From the NCBI GenBank assembly GCA_040757065.1, contig JBFLXR010000001.1, positions 1-64,000 of the forward strand: a DNA stretch of 64,000 nucleotides, read 5' to 3'. Within the stretch, counting starts at the first letter, position 1; every line of letters starts with the position of its first letter. The notes beneath the pieces were generated by a model. It was not told the origin of the DNA and did not search any database. It saw only the letters and a list, made by a program, of their open reading frames with translations. The position numbers and the translations under genes are program-made. Origin of the DNA: JBFLXR01 sp040757065 (lineage in GTDB: Bacteria > Pseudomonadota > Gammaproteobacteria > Burkholderiales > Gallionellaceae). Shown in pieces: positions 26,405 through 34,701 of the stretch.

Positions 26405-26424
26405 TTTTCATTTTTATATGAAAA
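26405..26424 (-). promoter_or_regulatory. AT-rich palindrome upstream of sbp, possible CysB-type activator site
   Basis: TTTTCAT (26405-26411) and ATGAAAA (26418-26424) form a 7-bp inverted repeat with a 6-nt spacer, 72 nt upstream of the sbp start. On the minus strand a TATAGT-like -10 lies between it and the gene with only a poor -35, as expected for an activated promoter. The regulator assignment to CysB or Cbl rests on the gene function, not on a matched matrix. Confidence 0.45.
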
Positions 26425-26459
26425 TATCTTATATGCGTAGGCGAGTGATGCGACTGTGT

Positions 26460-26672
26460 TTACTTCTTGCGGAGTGGGGTGAGCAAGTGAGATAAGCCGT
26501 TATGGTCGAGCTCTTGCATCAGGGCCAGCAGGCGGCCGATTTCGCCCGGCGGAAAACCTTCGCGGGCGAACCAGTTGAGATAATGGCCGGGCAGATCGGC
26601 GATGAGACGCCCTTTATATTTGCCGTAGGGCATCGCCAGGCTAACTAGGCGTTGCAGGTCTTCCGGCTGCAT
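26460..26672 (-). CDS. DUF3820-family small protein
   Basis: 70 residues: LVSLAMPYGKYKGRLIADLPGHYLNWFAREGFPPGEIGRLL is the family core (MPFGKYKG motif, then DLPxxYLxWF). These proteins occur in many proteobacteria, some linked to quorum-regulated virulence, but no activity is known. It begins 7 nt after rimO and is the last gene of the minus-strand run ZIP transporter, rimO, DUF3820. Confidence 0.85.
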   Translation of the reverse strand: MQPEDLQRLVSLAMPYGKYKGRLIADLPGHYLNWFAREGFPPGEIGRLLALMQELDHNGLSHLLTPLRKK

Positions 26673-26679
26673 GGTGAGA

Positions 26680-28002
26680 TTACACCTGTTCGGCCCAGAG
26701 GTCGTGTTCGTCCGAGTCGGTAATGCGCACGGTCACGAATTCTCCCGCTTCCAAGTTCTGGCCGTCTTCGATGTATACCAAGCCGTCAATTTCCGGCGCA
26801 TCGGCGGCACTGCGGGCAATTGCCCCGTCTTCGTCTACTGCGTCCACCAGCACTTTGATTTCGCGGCCTACCTTGCGGGCCAGTTTTTCGGCACTGATTT
26901 CGGCTTGCAGTTGCATCAGGCGAGCCAGTCTCTCCATTTGTACTTCGGCGGGGATGTGGTCAGGCAACGCGTTGGCGGCTGCACCTTCTACCGGGGAGTA
27001 CGCAAAAGCGCCGACGCGGTCGAGCTGGGCTTCTTCGAGGAAATCGAGCAGTTCTTCGAATTCTTCTTCGGTTTCGCCGGGGAAGCCAACGATGAAGGTG
27101 CTGCGCAGGGTGATGTCCGGGCAGATTTCGCGCCATTTCTTGATGCGTGCCAGCACGTTTTCACTGCTGGCCGGGCGCTTCATCAGTTTCAAAATGCGCT
27201 CATTGGCGTGTTGGAAGGGGATGTCGAGATACGGCAGAATTTTGCCTTCGGCCATCAGCGGAATGACTTCGTCTACGTGCGGGTACGGGTACACATAGTG
27301 CAGGCGCACCCATGCACCCAGGCTGCCGAGTGCCGAAGCCAGTTCGGTCATGCGGGTTTTCAGCGGGCGACCGCCCCAGAATCCGGTGCGGTATTTTACG
27401 TCCACGCCGTAGGCGCTGGTGTCTTGCGAGATGACTAACAATTCACGTACGCCGGCATTGACCAGATTTTCTGCTTCCTGCATCACTTCGCCAACCGGGC
27501 GGCTCACCAAGTCGCCGCGCAGCGCGGGAATGATGCAGAAGGTGCAGCGATGATTACAGCCTTCGGAAATCTTTAAGTAAGCGAAATGCTTGGGTGTCAG
27601 GCGGATGCCTTGCGGCGGTACCAGATCGGTATAGGGATCGTGCGGTTTCGGCAGGTGCGCATGCACGGCTTCCATGACTTCATCGGTAGCGTGGGGGCCG
27701 GTCACGGCTAATACTTTCGGGTGGGCTTGCTGGACTACATCGCCTTTCGCGCCGAGGCAGCCGGTGACGATCACTTTGCCGTTTTCTGCTAAGGCTTCGC
27801 CGATGGCATCCAGCGATTCTTCTACTGCGCTGTCGATAAAACCACAGGTGTTTACCACCACAATATCGGAATCGGTATAACTGCCCGAAATAACATACCC
27901 TTCTGCGCGCAGCCGGGTGAGAATGTGCTCGGAATCGACGGTGGCTTTGGGGCAACCCAGCGAAACGAAACCGACGCGCGGTGGTGTGGAATGCTTGCTC
28001 AT
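26680..28002 (-). CDS. rimO: Ribosomal protein S12 methylthiotransferase
   Basis: 440 residues. It adds a methylthio group to the conserved Asp of ribosomal protein S12. Three Cys of the N-terminal UPF0004 domain are visible (SLGCPKATVDSE, VNTCGFID, VTGCLGAKGD), followed by the radical SAM triad CNHRCTFC and a C-terminal TRAM domain (about 375-440). The GRDFL-type RimO signature appears as FAYLKISEGCNHRC. Length and motifs separate it from MiaB, which has a different N-terminal spacing. It follows the ZIP transporter gene with a 19-nt gap. Confidence 0.96.
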   Translation of the reverse strand: MSKHSTPPRVGFVSLGCPKATVDSEHILTRLRAEGYVISGSYTDSDIVVVNTCGFIDSAVEESLDAIGEALAENGKVIVTGCLGAKGDVVQQAHPKVLAVTGPHATDEVMEAVHAHLPKPHDPYTDLVPPQGIRLTPKHFAYLKISEGCNHRCTFCIIPALRGDLVSRPVGEVMQEAENLVNAGVRELLVISQDTSAYGVDVKYRTGFWGGRPLKTRMTELASALGSLGAWVRLHYVYPYPHVDEVIPLMAEGKILPYLDIPFQHANERILKLMKRPASSENVLARIKKWREICPDITLRSTFIVGFPGETEEEFEELLDFLEEAQLDRVGAFAYSPVEGAAANALPDHIPAEVQMERLARLMQLQAEISAEKLARKVGREIKVLVDAVDEDGAIARSAADAPEIDGLVYIEDGQNLEAGEFVTVRITDSDEHDLWAEQV

Positions 28003-28021
28003 GGCAGGTCCTTAAAGAGCG

Positions 28022-28795
28022 TTAAACGTGGATCAGGGCGTTGACTAGCGCCACGGTGCCGACACCCAGCGCGATCAGAATCACTTGCTGAAGGGTGTCG
28101 CGTAACTGGGCGCGCTTGTGCAGGCCGGGAATCAGATCGGCTACGGCGACATAAATCATGCTGGCGGCAGCCAGTGCCAGCAGGGTGGGCACCATGTTTT
28201 GCATAGATTGCAGCGCGAAATAGCCGAGCAAACCGCCGGCAACCGTGGCGAAGCTGGAAATCACATTGAGCTGGAAGGCGCGCGCTTTGCTGTAACCGGA
28301 GTGGATCAGCACCAAGAAATCGCCGACTTCTTGCGGAATTTCGTGGGCGATGATTGCCAGAGCAGTGACGATGCCGAGCTCGATGTCGGCGAGAAAGGCA
28401 GCGGCGATAATGATGCCGTCCACAAAGTTGTGGAATGTGTCGCCGACGATAATCATCATGCCACTGCGCCCGTGATCGCTGTGGCTGTGCTGATGCGGCT
28501 CGTGTACCTCGCAGTGTTCGTGGTGGCAGTGTCGCCATAGCACCAGTTTTTCCAGCACGAAGAACAATAAAATTCCTGCCAGCACGGTGGCGCTGACGGT
28601 TGCGCCGTTCGGACTGCTTTGGATAGCCTCCGGCAGCAAATCGAGGAAAACTGCGCCCAGCAGCGCGCCGATGGCGTAGCTGACCAGCGTACCGACATGC
28701 TGCGCGCGCGCGTTCAGCGCGAATACGGCAGCTGCCGAAACGCTCAGTGCACCGCCCAACAGACTGGCGGCCATAATCCAGCTTAATACGCTCAT
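28022..28795 (-). CDS. ZIP-family divalent metal transporter
   Basis: 257 residues, about eight membrane helices. A His-rich cytoplasmic loop (HCHHEHCEVHEPHQHSHSDH, about 88-108) precedes the transport helices, which contain HNFVDGIIIAAAF and HEIPQEVGDFLVL, the metal-binding motifs of helices IV and V of ZIP proteins. Uptake of zinc, iron or manganese is likely; the His loop points to zinc or iron sensing but does not decide. Divergent from the S4-domain gene with a 103-nt gap. Confidence 0.9.
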   Translation of the reverse strand: MSVLSWIMAASLLGGALSVSAAAVFALNARAQHVGTLVSYAIGALLGAVFLDLLPEAIQSSPNGATVSATVLAGILLFFVLEKLVLWRHCHHEHCEVHEPHQHSHSDHGRSGMMIIVGDTFHNFVDGIIIAAAFLADIELGIVTALAIIAHEIPQEVGDFLVLIHSGYSKARAFQLNVISSFATVAGGLLGYFALQSMQNMVPTLLALAAASMIYVAVADLIPGLHKRAQLRDTLQQVILIALGVGTVALVNALIHV

Positions 28796-28898
28796 GTCGC
28801 GTCCGAAAAATCGATAAGGGGCGAATTATAGCGGATTGCGCCCGCGCGTTCCGCTGCCGGATCGCCTACAATGCGCAAACTTTTTCTGGATGACAGTT

Positions 28899-29120
28899 AT
28901 GCAAACCATAGAATTTCCCATTCGGGGCGAATTTATCGAGCTGAATCAACTGCTCAAGCTGGTCGGTGTGTGCGACAGCGGCGGTGCGGGTAAAGCGCTG
29001 GTGGCGGAGGGAGCGGTGAAAGTGGACGGGCAAACCGAGTTGCGCAAAACCTGCAAAATTCGTCCCGGACAGACGGTTACTTTGCCGGGCGTGCGTATTC
29101 ATACCATTGCTGAGGTTTAA
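28899..29120 (+). CDS. S4-domain RNA-binding protein, YbcJ-like
   Basis: 73 residues. A single S4 domain: FIELNQLLKLVGVCDSGGAGKALVAEGAVKVDGQTE followed by RKTCKIRPGQTVTL. YbcJ-type proteins are thought to bind structured RNA, perhaps in ribosome assembly. ATG 28899 is chosen since the family begins with MQTIEF-like residues; the frame stays open 63 nt further upstream without homology. A TACAAT at 28867-28872 may be the -10 box. Its end overlaps the converging AlkD-like gene by 4 nt. Confidence 0.9.
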   Translation: MQTIEFPIRGEFIELNQLLKLVGVCDSGGAGKALVAEGAVKVDGQTELRKTCKIRPGQTVTLPGVRIHTIAEV

Positions 29121-29821
29121 ATCTGTCCCAGCAGATAGCCCTTGCGGCGCGGTTCCGGGAACCGTTCGATTGCGTAGCGCAGCATGGTGCGCGGCATGCT
29201 GCGGTAGCGCGGCAGTAAAAATGCTTCTTCTACAGTTTGGTCGCGTTTGCCGACTTCGCGCAGCATCCAGCCGACGGCTTTGTGTATCAGGTCGTGATTA
29301 TCGCCGAGCAGCTGTTCTGACAGCCTCAGCGTATCGTCGAACTGATTCAGGCGGATAAAGTGGAATGTGGCGATGATAGCGATGCGTCGTTCCCACAGCG
29401 ATTCGGATTGCACTAAGTTGTAGAGTGGCGCGCGCGGGCGTTCAGCAAGGTAATGGCCGACAATGTGCGGTGCGGAAATGTCCACCAAGTCCCAATTGTT
29501 AATGTAGGCGGTGCGGTCAAGGTAGAGATGGTAGGCGCTTGACTGCGCGGCACTATCGCCGCGCGCGTAATAATCCATCAATAACAGCAGGGCCAGAACG
29601 CGCTGTTCGTGCACTTCGTCCTGCAACAGGTTCTCGATCACCGGCAACGGCGTGCCGCGCAGGGTTTTCGCCAGAGCGCGCAACTGCGGTACTTTGATGC
29701 CGAGAAAAACGTCCCCTTCGCCGTATTCGCCCGGTCCGGTCTTGAAAAATCCTTGCAGGATTTTCGCTTGCGCCGGGTTGGCGAGGGCGTGCAGGCGGGT
29801 CTGAATGTCGGTGAGGTTCAT
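29117..29821 (-). CDS. AlkD-like DNA alkylation repair protein
   Basis: 234 residues of HEAT-like alpha-helical repeats. AlkD enzymes remove N3- and N7-alkylated bases without base flipping. Family signatures include FFKTGPGEYGEGDVFLGIKVPQLR (about 26-49), NNWDLVDISAPHIVG (about 112-126) with the catalytic-type Trp-Asp, WERRIAIIATF and HKAVGWMLREVGKRD. It is the third gene of the minus-strand run HerA-like ATPase, DUF3147, AlkD-like (gaps 3 and 4 nt). Confidence 0.92.
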   Translation of the reverse strand: MNLTDIQTRLHALANPAQAKILQGFFKTGPGEYGEGDVFLGIKVPQLRALAKTLRGTPLPVIENLLQDEVHEQRVLALLLLMDYYARGDSAAQSSAYHLYLDRTAYINNWDLVDISAPHIVGHYLAERPRAPLYNLVQSESLWERRIAIIATFHFIRLNQFDDTLRLSEQLLGDNHDLIHKAVGWMLREVGKRDQTVEEAFLLPRYRSMPRTMLRYAIERFPEPRRKGYLLGQI

Positions 29822-29825
29822 GGAC

Positions 29826-30176
29826 TTAAATTTGGATGCCGAAGCGGCGCAGCAATGGGTACGTGAGCAGATAGCTGCCGCTTGTCGCTACGATTGCAAG
29901 CGTCAGGCTCAGCCAAAAACCGAAGCCATGTTTCAGTAACAGCGGCAGTGCGATGAACAATACCAGCGAAGGCAGTACCAGCCAGAAAATTTGGCCGGAT
30001 AGCGCGGCGATTCGCTCGGGCGGCGCGGCTTCCAGATGAAGCCAGATGAACGCCAGCAAAGAGGTCAGCGGCAATGCGGCGAGCAGGGCGGCCAAGCCGG
30101 TTGAGCGCTTGGCGACCTCGGAAATAGCGACGATCAGCAGCGCGGAAATGGCTACCTTGAGCGCGTAATACCACAT
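29826..30176 (-). CDS. DUF3147-family small membrane protein
   Basis: 116 residues with four likely membrane helices: an N-terminal helix (YYALKVAISALLIVAISEVAK), a GLAALLAALPLTSLLAFIWL helix, and two more in the second half. The overall plan matches DUF3147 inner-membrane proteins, whose role is unknown. It lies 3 nt after the HerA-like gene and 4 nt before the AlkD-like gene. Confidence 0.8.
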   Translation of the reverse strand: MWYYALKVAISALLIVAISEVAKRSTGLAALLAALPLTSLLAFIWLHLEAAPPERIAALSGQIFWLVLPSLVLFIALPLLLKHGFGFWLSLTLAIVATSGSYLLTYPLLRRFGIQI

Positions 30177-30179
30177 GGT

Positions 30180-31775
30180 CTAACGCTTGCCTCCGAAAAT
30201 CGAGCCGAGTACGCCGCGGATAATTTGACGTCCAACTTCAGAGCCGATGCTGCGCGCCGCACTTTTGACCAGCGCTTCGCCGGCTGTTTGGCGGCGAGTG
30301 CTGCGACCGGCGTTACTTTCCCCGAAAATGCCACCGACCAAATCGCCGAAACCGCTTCCTGCACTATCGCTGCCGGTATCGGACGGGGCGTTTTCGCTGA
30401 AAATGCCGCGCGGTGTCCAGCCAGTGTCTTGAGTTTCAGTGTTGCGGAGGGTCGGGGACTGGCTATCTGAACCGGCTGGCATTCCCGGTTGTTTGGAAAC
30501 AGTGCGGCCTTTGAGAATTTCATAGGCCGATTCGCGATCCGATGCATTTTCGTAGTGGCCTGCCAAAACGGATTGCGCGATGACTTGTTTACGCTCGGCA
30601 TCGGTGACAGGGCCGATTTGCGCTTGCGGCGGTACGATGAAGGTGCGTTCGACGATGCCGGGGCGTCCTTTGTCATCCAGTAGAGAAACCAAGGCTTCTC
30701 CGACGCCTAGTTCGGTAATGGCGGTCTCCTCATCCAAATTGGCATTGTCGCGCATGGTTTGCGCGGCGGCGCGTACGGCTTTCTGGTCGCGGGCGGAAAA
30801 GGCACGCAGCGCATGCTGGACGCGGTTGCCGAGCTGAGACAGGATCTTATCGGGTACATCCGCCGGGTTTTGCGTCACGAAATAGACACCGACGCCTTTG
30901 GAGCGGATCAGTCGTACGACTTGTTCGATCTTGTCTAGCAGGGCGTTGGGGGCATCACTGAACAGCAAATGCGCTTCGTCGAAGAAAAATACCAGTTTGG
31001 GTTTTTCCAGATCGCCAGCTTCCGGCAGGTTTTCGAATAATTCGGAGAGCAGCCAGAGCAGCAGTGTGGAGTACACTTTGGGCGCCATCATCAGCTTGTC
31101 GGCGGACAGGATGTTGATCATGCCGAAGCCTTGGCGGTCGGTCTGCATCAGGTCGTCGATGTTAAGCATCGGCTCTCCGAACAGCTGTTCGCCGCCCTCG
31201 GCCTCCAGCGCGAGCAAACCGCGCTGAATCGCGCCGATGCTGGCGGGGGAAACATTGCCGTATTCGGTGGTGAATTGCTTCGCATTGTCGCCGACATGCT
31301 GCACCATGGCGCGCAAATCTTTGAAGTCGAGCAGCAGCATGCCGTTGTCGTCGGCAATCTTGAAAACCAGTGTCAGTACGCCTTGCTGCGTATCGTTCAG
31401 ATTCAGCATTCGTCCCAACAGCAACGGCCCCATGTCGGAGACCGTAGCGCGTACCGGATGGCCTTGCTCGCCGAAGACATCCCAGAAGGTAACCGGGAAA
31501 GCGCGGTTTTGGTAATCCTCTAGCTGCAATTGTTGTACGCGCGCTTCGACTTTGGCGTTGCCGCCGCCCGCTTTGGCTAACCCGGAAAGATCCCCTTTAA
31601 TATCGGACAGGAACACGGGGACGCCAATCCGGCTGAACGATTCGGCCAGACTTTGCAGCGTGACTGTCTTGCCGGTGCCGGTGGCGCCGGTAATTAAACC
31701 GTGCCGGTTGGCCATGTGCGGAAGCAGGTGAATTTCCTGATGGTCGTGCTTGGCGATCAGAAGCGGGGCGATCAT
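30180..31775 (-). CDS. HerA/FtsK-like ATPase of the DUF853 (YjgR) family
   Basis: 531 residues. Walker A ITGATGTGKTVTLQ (about 28-41), Walker B KLVFFFDEAHLLF (about 260-272) and an arginine-finger region (GNRVQHALRAF) show a HerA-type hexameric ATPase. SDIKGDLSGLAK and the sensor segment VGVYFVTQNPADVPDKIL fit the YjgR family. The function in the cell is not known. A Ser/Gly-rich, low-complexity linker (about 425-490) joins the ATPase core to a short Gly-rich C-terminal helix. Confidence 0.9.
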   Translation of the reverse strand: MIAPLLIAKHDHQEIHLLPHMANRHGLITGATGTGKTVTLQSLAESFSRIGVPVFLSDIKGDLSGLAKAGGGNAKVEARVQQLQLEDYQNRAFPVTFWDVFGEQGHPVRATVSDMGPLLLGRMLNLNDTQQGVLTLVFKIADDNGMLLLDFKDLRAMVQHVGDNAKQFTTEYGNVSPASIGAIQRGLLALEAEGGEQLFGEPMLNIDDLMQTDRQGFGMINILSADKLMMAPKVYSTLLLWLLSELFENLPEAGDLEKPKLVFFFDEAHLLFSDAPNALLDKIEQVVRLIRSKGVGVYFVTQNPADVPDKILSQLGNRVQHALRAFSARDQKAVRAAAQTMRDNANLDEETAITELGVGEALVSLLDDKGRPGIVERTFIVPPQAQIGPVTDAERKQVIAQSVLAGHYENASDRESAYEILKGRTVSKQPGMPAGSDSQSPTLRNTETQDTGWTPRGIFSENAPSDTGSDSAGSGFGDLVGGIFGESNAGRSTRRQTAGEALVKSAARSIGSEVGRQIIRGVLGSIFGGKR

Positions 31776-31847
31776 GCGGTCTCCGGTTTAGTTGAATGCG
31801 CGAAAATGATACCATTGCGCGGTTAATCGTTCGATAAGGAATGCAAC

Positions 31848-32573
31848 ATGGCAGGTCACAGCAAATGGGCGAATATCCAGCATCGTAAAGGTCGGCAGGA
31901 TGCGAAGCGCGGCAAGATCTTTACGCGCCTGATTAAGGAAATTACCGTGGCGGCGAAGCTGGGCGGCGGCGATGCGGACAGCAACCCGCGTCTGCGCCTG
32001 GCGATGGAAAAGGCCTTCGACAACAATATGCCCAAGGATAACGTGGAACGCGCGATCAAGCGCGGCTGCGGCGATTTGGAAGGCGTGGACTATGTGGAAT
32101 TGCGTTATGAAGGCTACGGCATCAACGGCGCAGCCGTGATGGTGGATTGTCTGACCGATAATAAGACCCGTACCGTGGCCGATGTGCGTCATGCGTTCAC
32201 CAAGTACGGCGGCAATCTGGGAACCGACGGTTCGGTTTCTTTCCTGTTCAAACATTGCGGGCAGATGATTTTTGCACCGGGTACCGATGAAAACGCGCTG
32301 ATGGAAGTGGCGCTGGATGCGGGTGCGGAAGATATCGTGACCGACGAAGACGGCAGTATCGAGGTGATTACAGCGCCGAACGATTTCGTGGAAGTGAAGC
32401 AGCGTCTGGAAGCAGCGGGATTCAAGGCGGAAATGGGCGAAGTAACCATGAAGCCGACCACAGAAGTGACGTTCACCGGAGACGATGCGGTGCGCATGCA
32501 AAAATTGCTGGACGCGTTGGAAAGTCTGGACGACGTGCAGGAAGTGTATACCAACGCCATCATCGAAGAATAA
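31848..32573 (+). CDS. yebC: YebC/PmpR-family protein
   Basis: 241 residues, standard length. Starts with the invariant MAGHSKWANIQHRKGRQDAKRG and continues with KEITVAAKLGG, NMPKDNVERAIKRG and YEGYGINGAAVMVDCLTDN. YebC proteins bind DNA as regulators in some species, and recent work links them to translation of proline-rich stretches. The gene is next to ruvC, which is its usual place. AAGGA 8 nt before ATG 31848. Confidence 0.95.
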   Translation: MAGHSKWANIQHRKGRQDAKRGKIFTRLIKEITVAAKLGGGDADSNPRLRLAMEKAFDNNMPKDNVERAIKRGCGDLEGVDYVELRYEGYGINGAAVMVDCLTDNKTRTVADVRHAFTKYGGNLGTDGSVSFLFKHCGQMIFAPGTDENALMEVALDAGAEDIVTDEDGSIEVITAPNDFVEVKQRLEAAGFKAEMGEVTMKPTTEVTFTGDDAVRMQKLLDALESLDDVQEVYTNAIIEE

Positions 32574-32621
32574 CGGAGCGCGCGCCGTGCAAGAGATGCA
32601 GGCAGGCGGGAGCGGGCGGGC

Positions 32622-33152
32622 ATGAGCGCGCCCGTTCGCATTTTGGGCATCGACCCGGGCTTGCGCATTACCGGCTTCGGCGTGCTGGATAAGGTCGGTT
32701 CGCAGTTGCAGTATGTGGACAGCGGCTGCATCAAAACGCCGGAGGGCGAATTGCCGCTGCGCCTGAAAGCGATTCTGGATTCGCTGTCCGAGGTGATTGC
32801 AATGCATCGACCTCAGCAGGCGGCGGTGGAAAAAGTGTTCGTGAACGTAAACCCGCAGTCTACGCTGTTGCTCGGGCAAGCGCGCGGCGCAGCCATATGT
32901 GCGGCGGTGCTGGCACAGTTGCCGGTGGCGGAGTACACCGCCTTGCAGGTGAAGCAGGCGGTGGTGGGCAACGGACATGCCGGCAAGGAGCAGGTGCAGG
33001 AGATGGTGCGCAGATTGCTGAATTTATCCGGTACGCCTAGCCCGGATGCGGCAGATGCGCTGGCCTGTGCGATTTGCCATGCCCACGGCGGACTCGGCTT
33101 GGGGAGTTTGGCAACCAAAGGTTTCCGCGTGCGCGGCGGCCGCTTGGTGTAA
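32622..33152 (+). CDS. ruvC: Holliday junction resolvase RuvC
   Basis: 176 residues. Catalytic acids are Asp11 (ILGIDPGLRITGFG), Glu70 (AAVEKVFVN), and Asp142/Asp145 (SPDAADALACAI). It cleaves four-way junctions moved by RuvAB. The ATG at 32622 directly precedes the conserved strand. ruvA and ruvB follow after an inserted prenyltransferase gene. Confidence 0.96.
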   Translation: MSAPVRILGIDPGLRITGFGVLDKVGSQLQYVDSGCIKTPEGELPLRLKAILDSLSEVIAMHRPQQAAVEKVFVNVNPQSTLLLGQARGAAICAAVLAQLPVAEYTALQVKQAVVGNGHAGKEQVQEMVRRLLNLSGTPSPDAADALACAICHAHGGLGLGSLATKGFRVRGGRLV

Positions 33153-33172
33153 CCGGAAAACAGGAGGCACAC

Positions 33173-34123
33173 TTGGCTCAACCGATGGAACCGACGCTCG
33201 CGCGTTTTCGCAATCCGTTCGCCCTCTATCTGGCAGCGACCCGTCCGGCGTTTCTGACCGCCAGTCTGGCGGCTGCGATGATCGGGCTGGCGTCGGCGTC
33301 GTTTAGCGGCGTACCGCTGAACGGGGGGCTGGCGGCGGCAACATTGATTTTTGCATTGTTGGCGCATGCCGGGGCGAATGTGCTGAACGATTATTACGAT
33401 GCCTTGAACGGCACTGACGAATGCAATGTCGAGCGCATTTTTCCGTTTACCGGCGGCAGCCGGTTTATTCAGAACGGTGTGCTCACCAAGGCGCAAACGG
33501 CACGTTTCGGTTTTGCGCTGATGGCGGGAGTTGCGTTGGCGGGTCTGGTGCTGATGCGGGCTTCGTCGCCACAACTGTTGTACATTGGTTTGGCCGGATT
33601 GTTCATCGGTTGGGCATACTCCGCGCCGCCGTTTAAGTTGAATAGCCGGGGTGTCGGCGAAATTTGCGTCGCTGCCGGTTTTTTGCTGATTACCGTAGGA
33701 ACCGATTTCGTGCAGCGCGGACATTTCGCGTTGGAGCCGGTGTGGGCGGGCATGTCGTACGCTTTGCTGGTGGCAAATCTGTTGTATATCAACCAGTTTC
33801 CTGACCGTTCGGCAGACGGTATCGCCGGAAAGTTGCACTGGGTTGCGCGGCTGGAAGTCCGGCAGGCGCGTTGGGGCTATGCTTTGATTGCCGCTCTGGC
33901 CTATGGATGGTTGACGCTGGCGGTAGCCTCCGGTAAGTTGCCCGCTTTTGCGCTGGCGGCATGGCTGGCCATGCCGTTGAGTCTGGCGGCTGGAAAACAA
34001 TTATTTCGCTACGCGCATCAGCCGCAGCGTCTTGCACCGGCGATCCAGTCGACCATCATGGCGATGCTGATGCACGCCGGGCTGTTGGTGCTGGCATTAA
34101 GTTTATCGAAGGGAAGCGCATGA
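33173..34123 (+). CDS. UbiA-family prenyltransferase, MenA-like
   Basis: 316 residues from TTG 33173, chosen because AGGAGG lies 5 nt before it; ATG 33185 is the alternative. About eight to nine membrane helices. The first Asp-rich motif is NVLNDYYDALNG and the second NQFPDRSADGIAGK, with the FPDxxAD pattern of MenA rather than that of UbiA. It should attach a polyprenyl chain to an aromatic acceptor. No other menaquinone genes are nearby, so the product is uncertain. It lies between ruvC (20-nt gap) and ruvA (ATGA overlap). Confidence 0.88.
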   Translation: MAQPMEPTLARFRNPFALYLAATRPAFLTASLAAAMIGLASASFSGVPLNGGLAAATLIFALLAHAGANVLNDYYDALNGTDECNVERIFPFTGGSRFIQNGVLTKAQTARFGFALMAGVALAGLVLMRASSPQLLYIGLAGLFIGWAYSAPPFKLNSRGVGEICVAAGFLLITVGTDFVQRGHFALEPVWAGMSYALLVANLLYINQFPDRSADGIAGKLHWVARLEVRQARWGYALIAALAYGWLTLAVASGKLPAFALAAWLAMPLSLAAGKQLFRYAHQPQRLAPAIQSTIMAMLMHAGLLVLALSLSKGSA

Positions 34124-34701
34124 TCGGTCGTTTGACGGGCATTCTGCTGGAAAAAAATCCGCCGCAGATTCTGCTCGACGTGCAGGGCGTGGCCTATGAA
34201 GTGGATGTGCCGATGAGCACGTTTTATAACTTGCCTGCATTGAGCGAGCGGGTGGTGCTGCATACGCATCTGGTGGTGCGCGAAGATGCGCATCTGCTGT
34301 ACGGTTTTGGCAGCGATGCCGAGCGTGCCGCATTTCGTCAGTTGTTGAAAATTAGCGGCGTCGGGCCGAAGCTGGCATTGTCGGTGCTCTCCGGCATGAG
34401 TCTGGACGATCTGGCCGATGCCGTGACGCGCAAGGAAAGCGGCCGTCTGGTGAAAATTCCCGGTGTTGGCAAGAAAACCGCCGAACGTCTGCTGCTCGAA
34501 CTGCAAGGTAAGTTTGAGGCTGCTTTGCCGAAGGGCGGCGCAGTCTCTGCTGTTGCCGATAACAGCGGCGACATCGTGAATGCCCTGCTGGCACTGGGCT
34601 ACAGCGACAAAGAAGCAAGTTGGGCCGCAAAACAACTACCGGCCGAAACCGGCGTGTCGGACGGAATCCGCCAGGCGCTTAAATTCTTATCCAAGGCATG
34701 A
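34120..34701 (+). CDS. ruvA: Holliday junction branch-migration protein RuvA
   Basis: 193 residues from ATG 34120, which overlaps the prenyltransferase stop. Domain I starts MIGRLTGILLEK, domain II has the two helix-hairpin-helix motifs (LLKISGVGPKLALSVLSG and LVKIPGVGKKTAERLLLEL), and domain III (about 145-193) is joined by a flexible linker. RuvA binds the junction as a tetramer and recruits RuvB. The frame opens earlier but only as a shadow of the previous gene. Confidence 0.96.
   Translation: MIGRLTGILLEKNPPQILLDVQGVAYEVDVPMSTFYNLPALSERVVLHTHLVVREDAHLLYGFGSDAERAAFRQLLKISGVGPKLALSVLSGMSLDDLADAVTRKESGRLVKIPGVGKKTAERLLLELQGKFEAALPKGGAVSAVADNSGDIVNALLALGYSDKEASWAAKQLPAETGVSDGIRQALKFLSKA

Noticed and set aside
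33074..33172. Upstream extension of the prenyltransferase frame into ruvC
   Set aside because: It overlaps the conserved end of ruvC; TTG 33173 has AGGAGG at the right distance.
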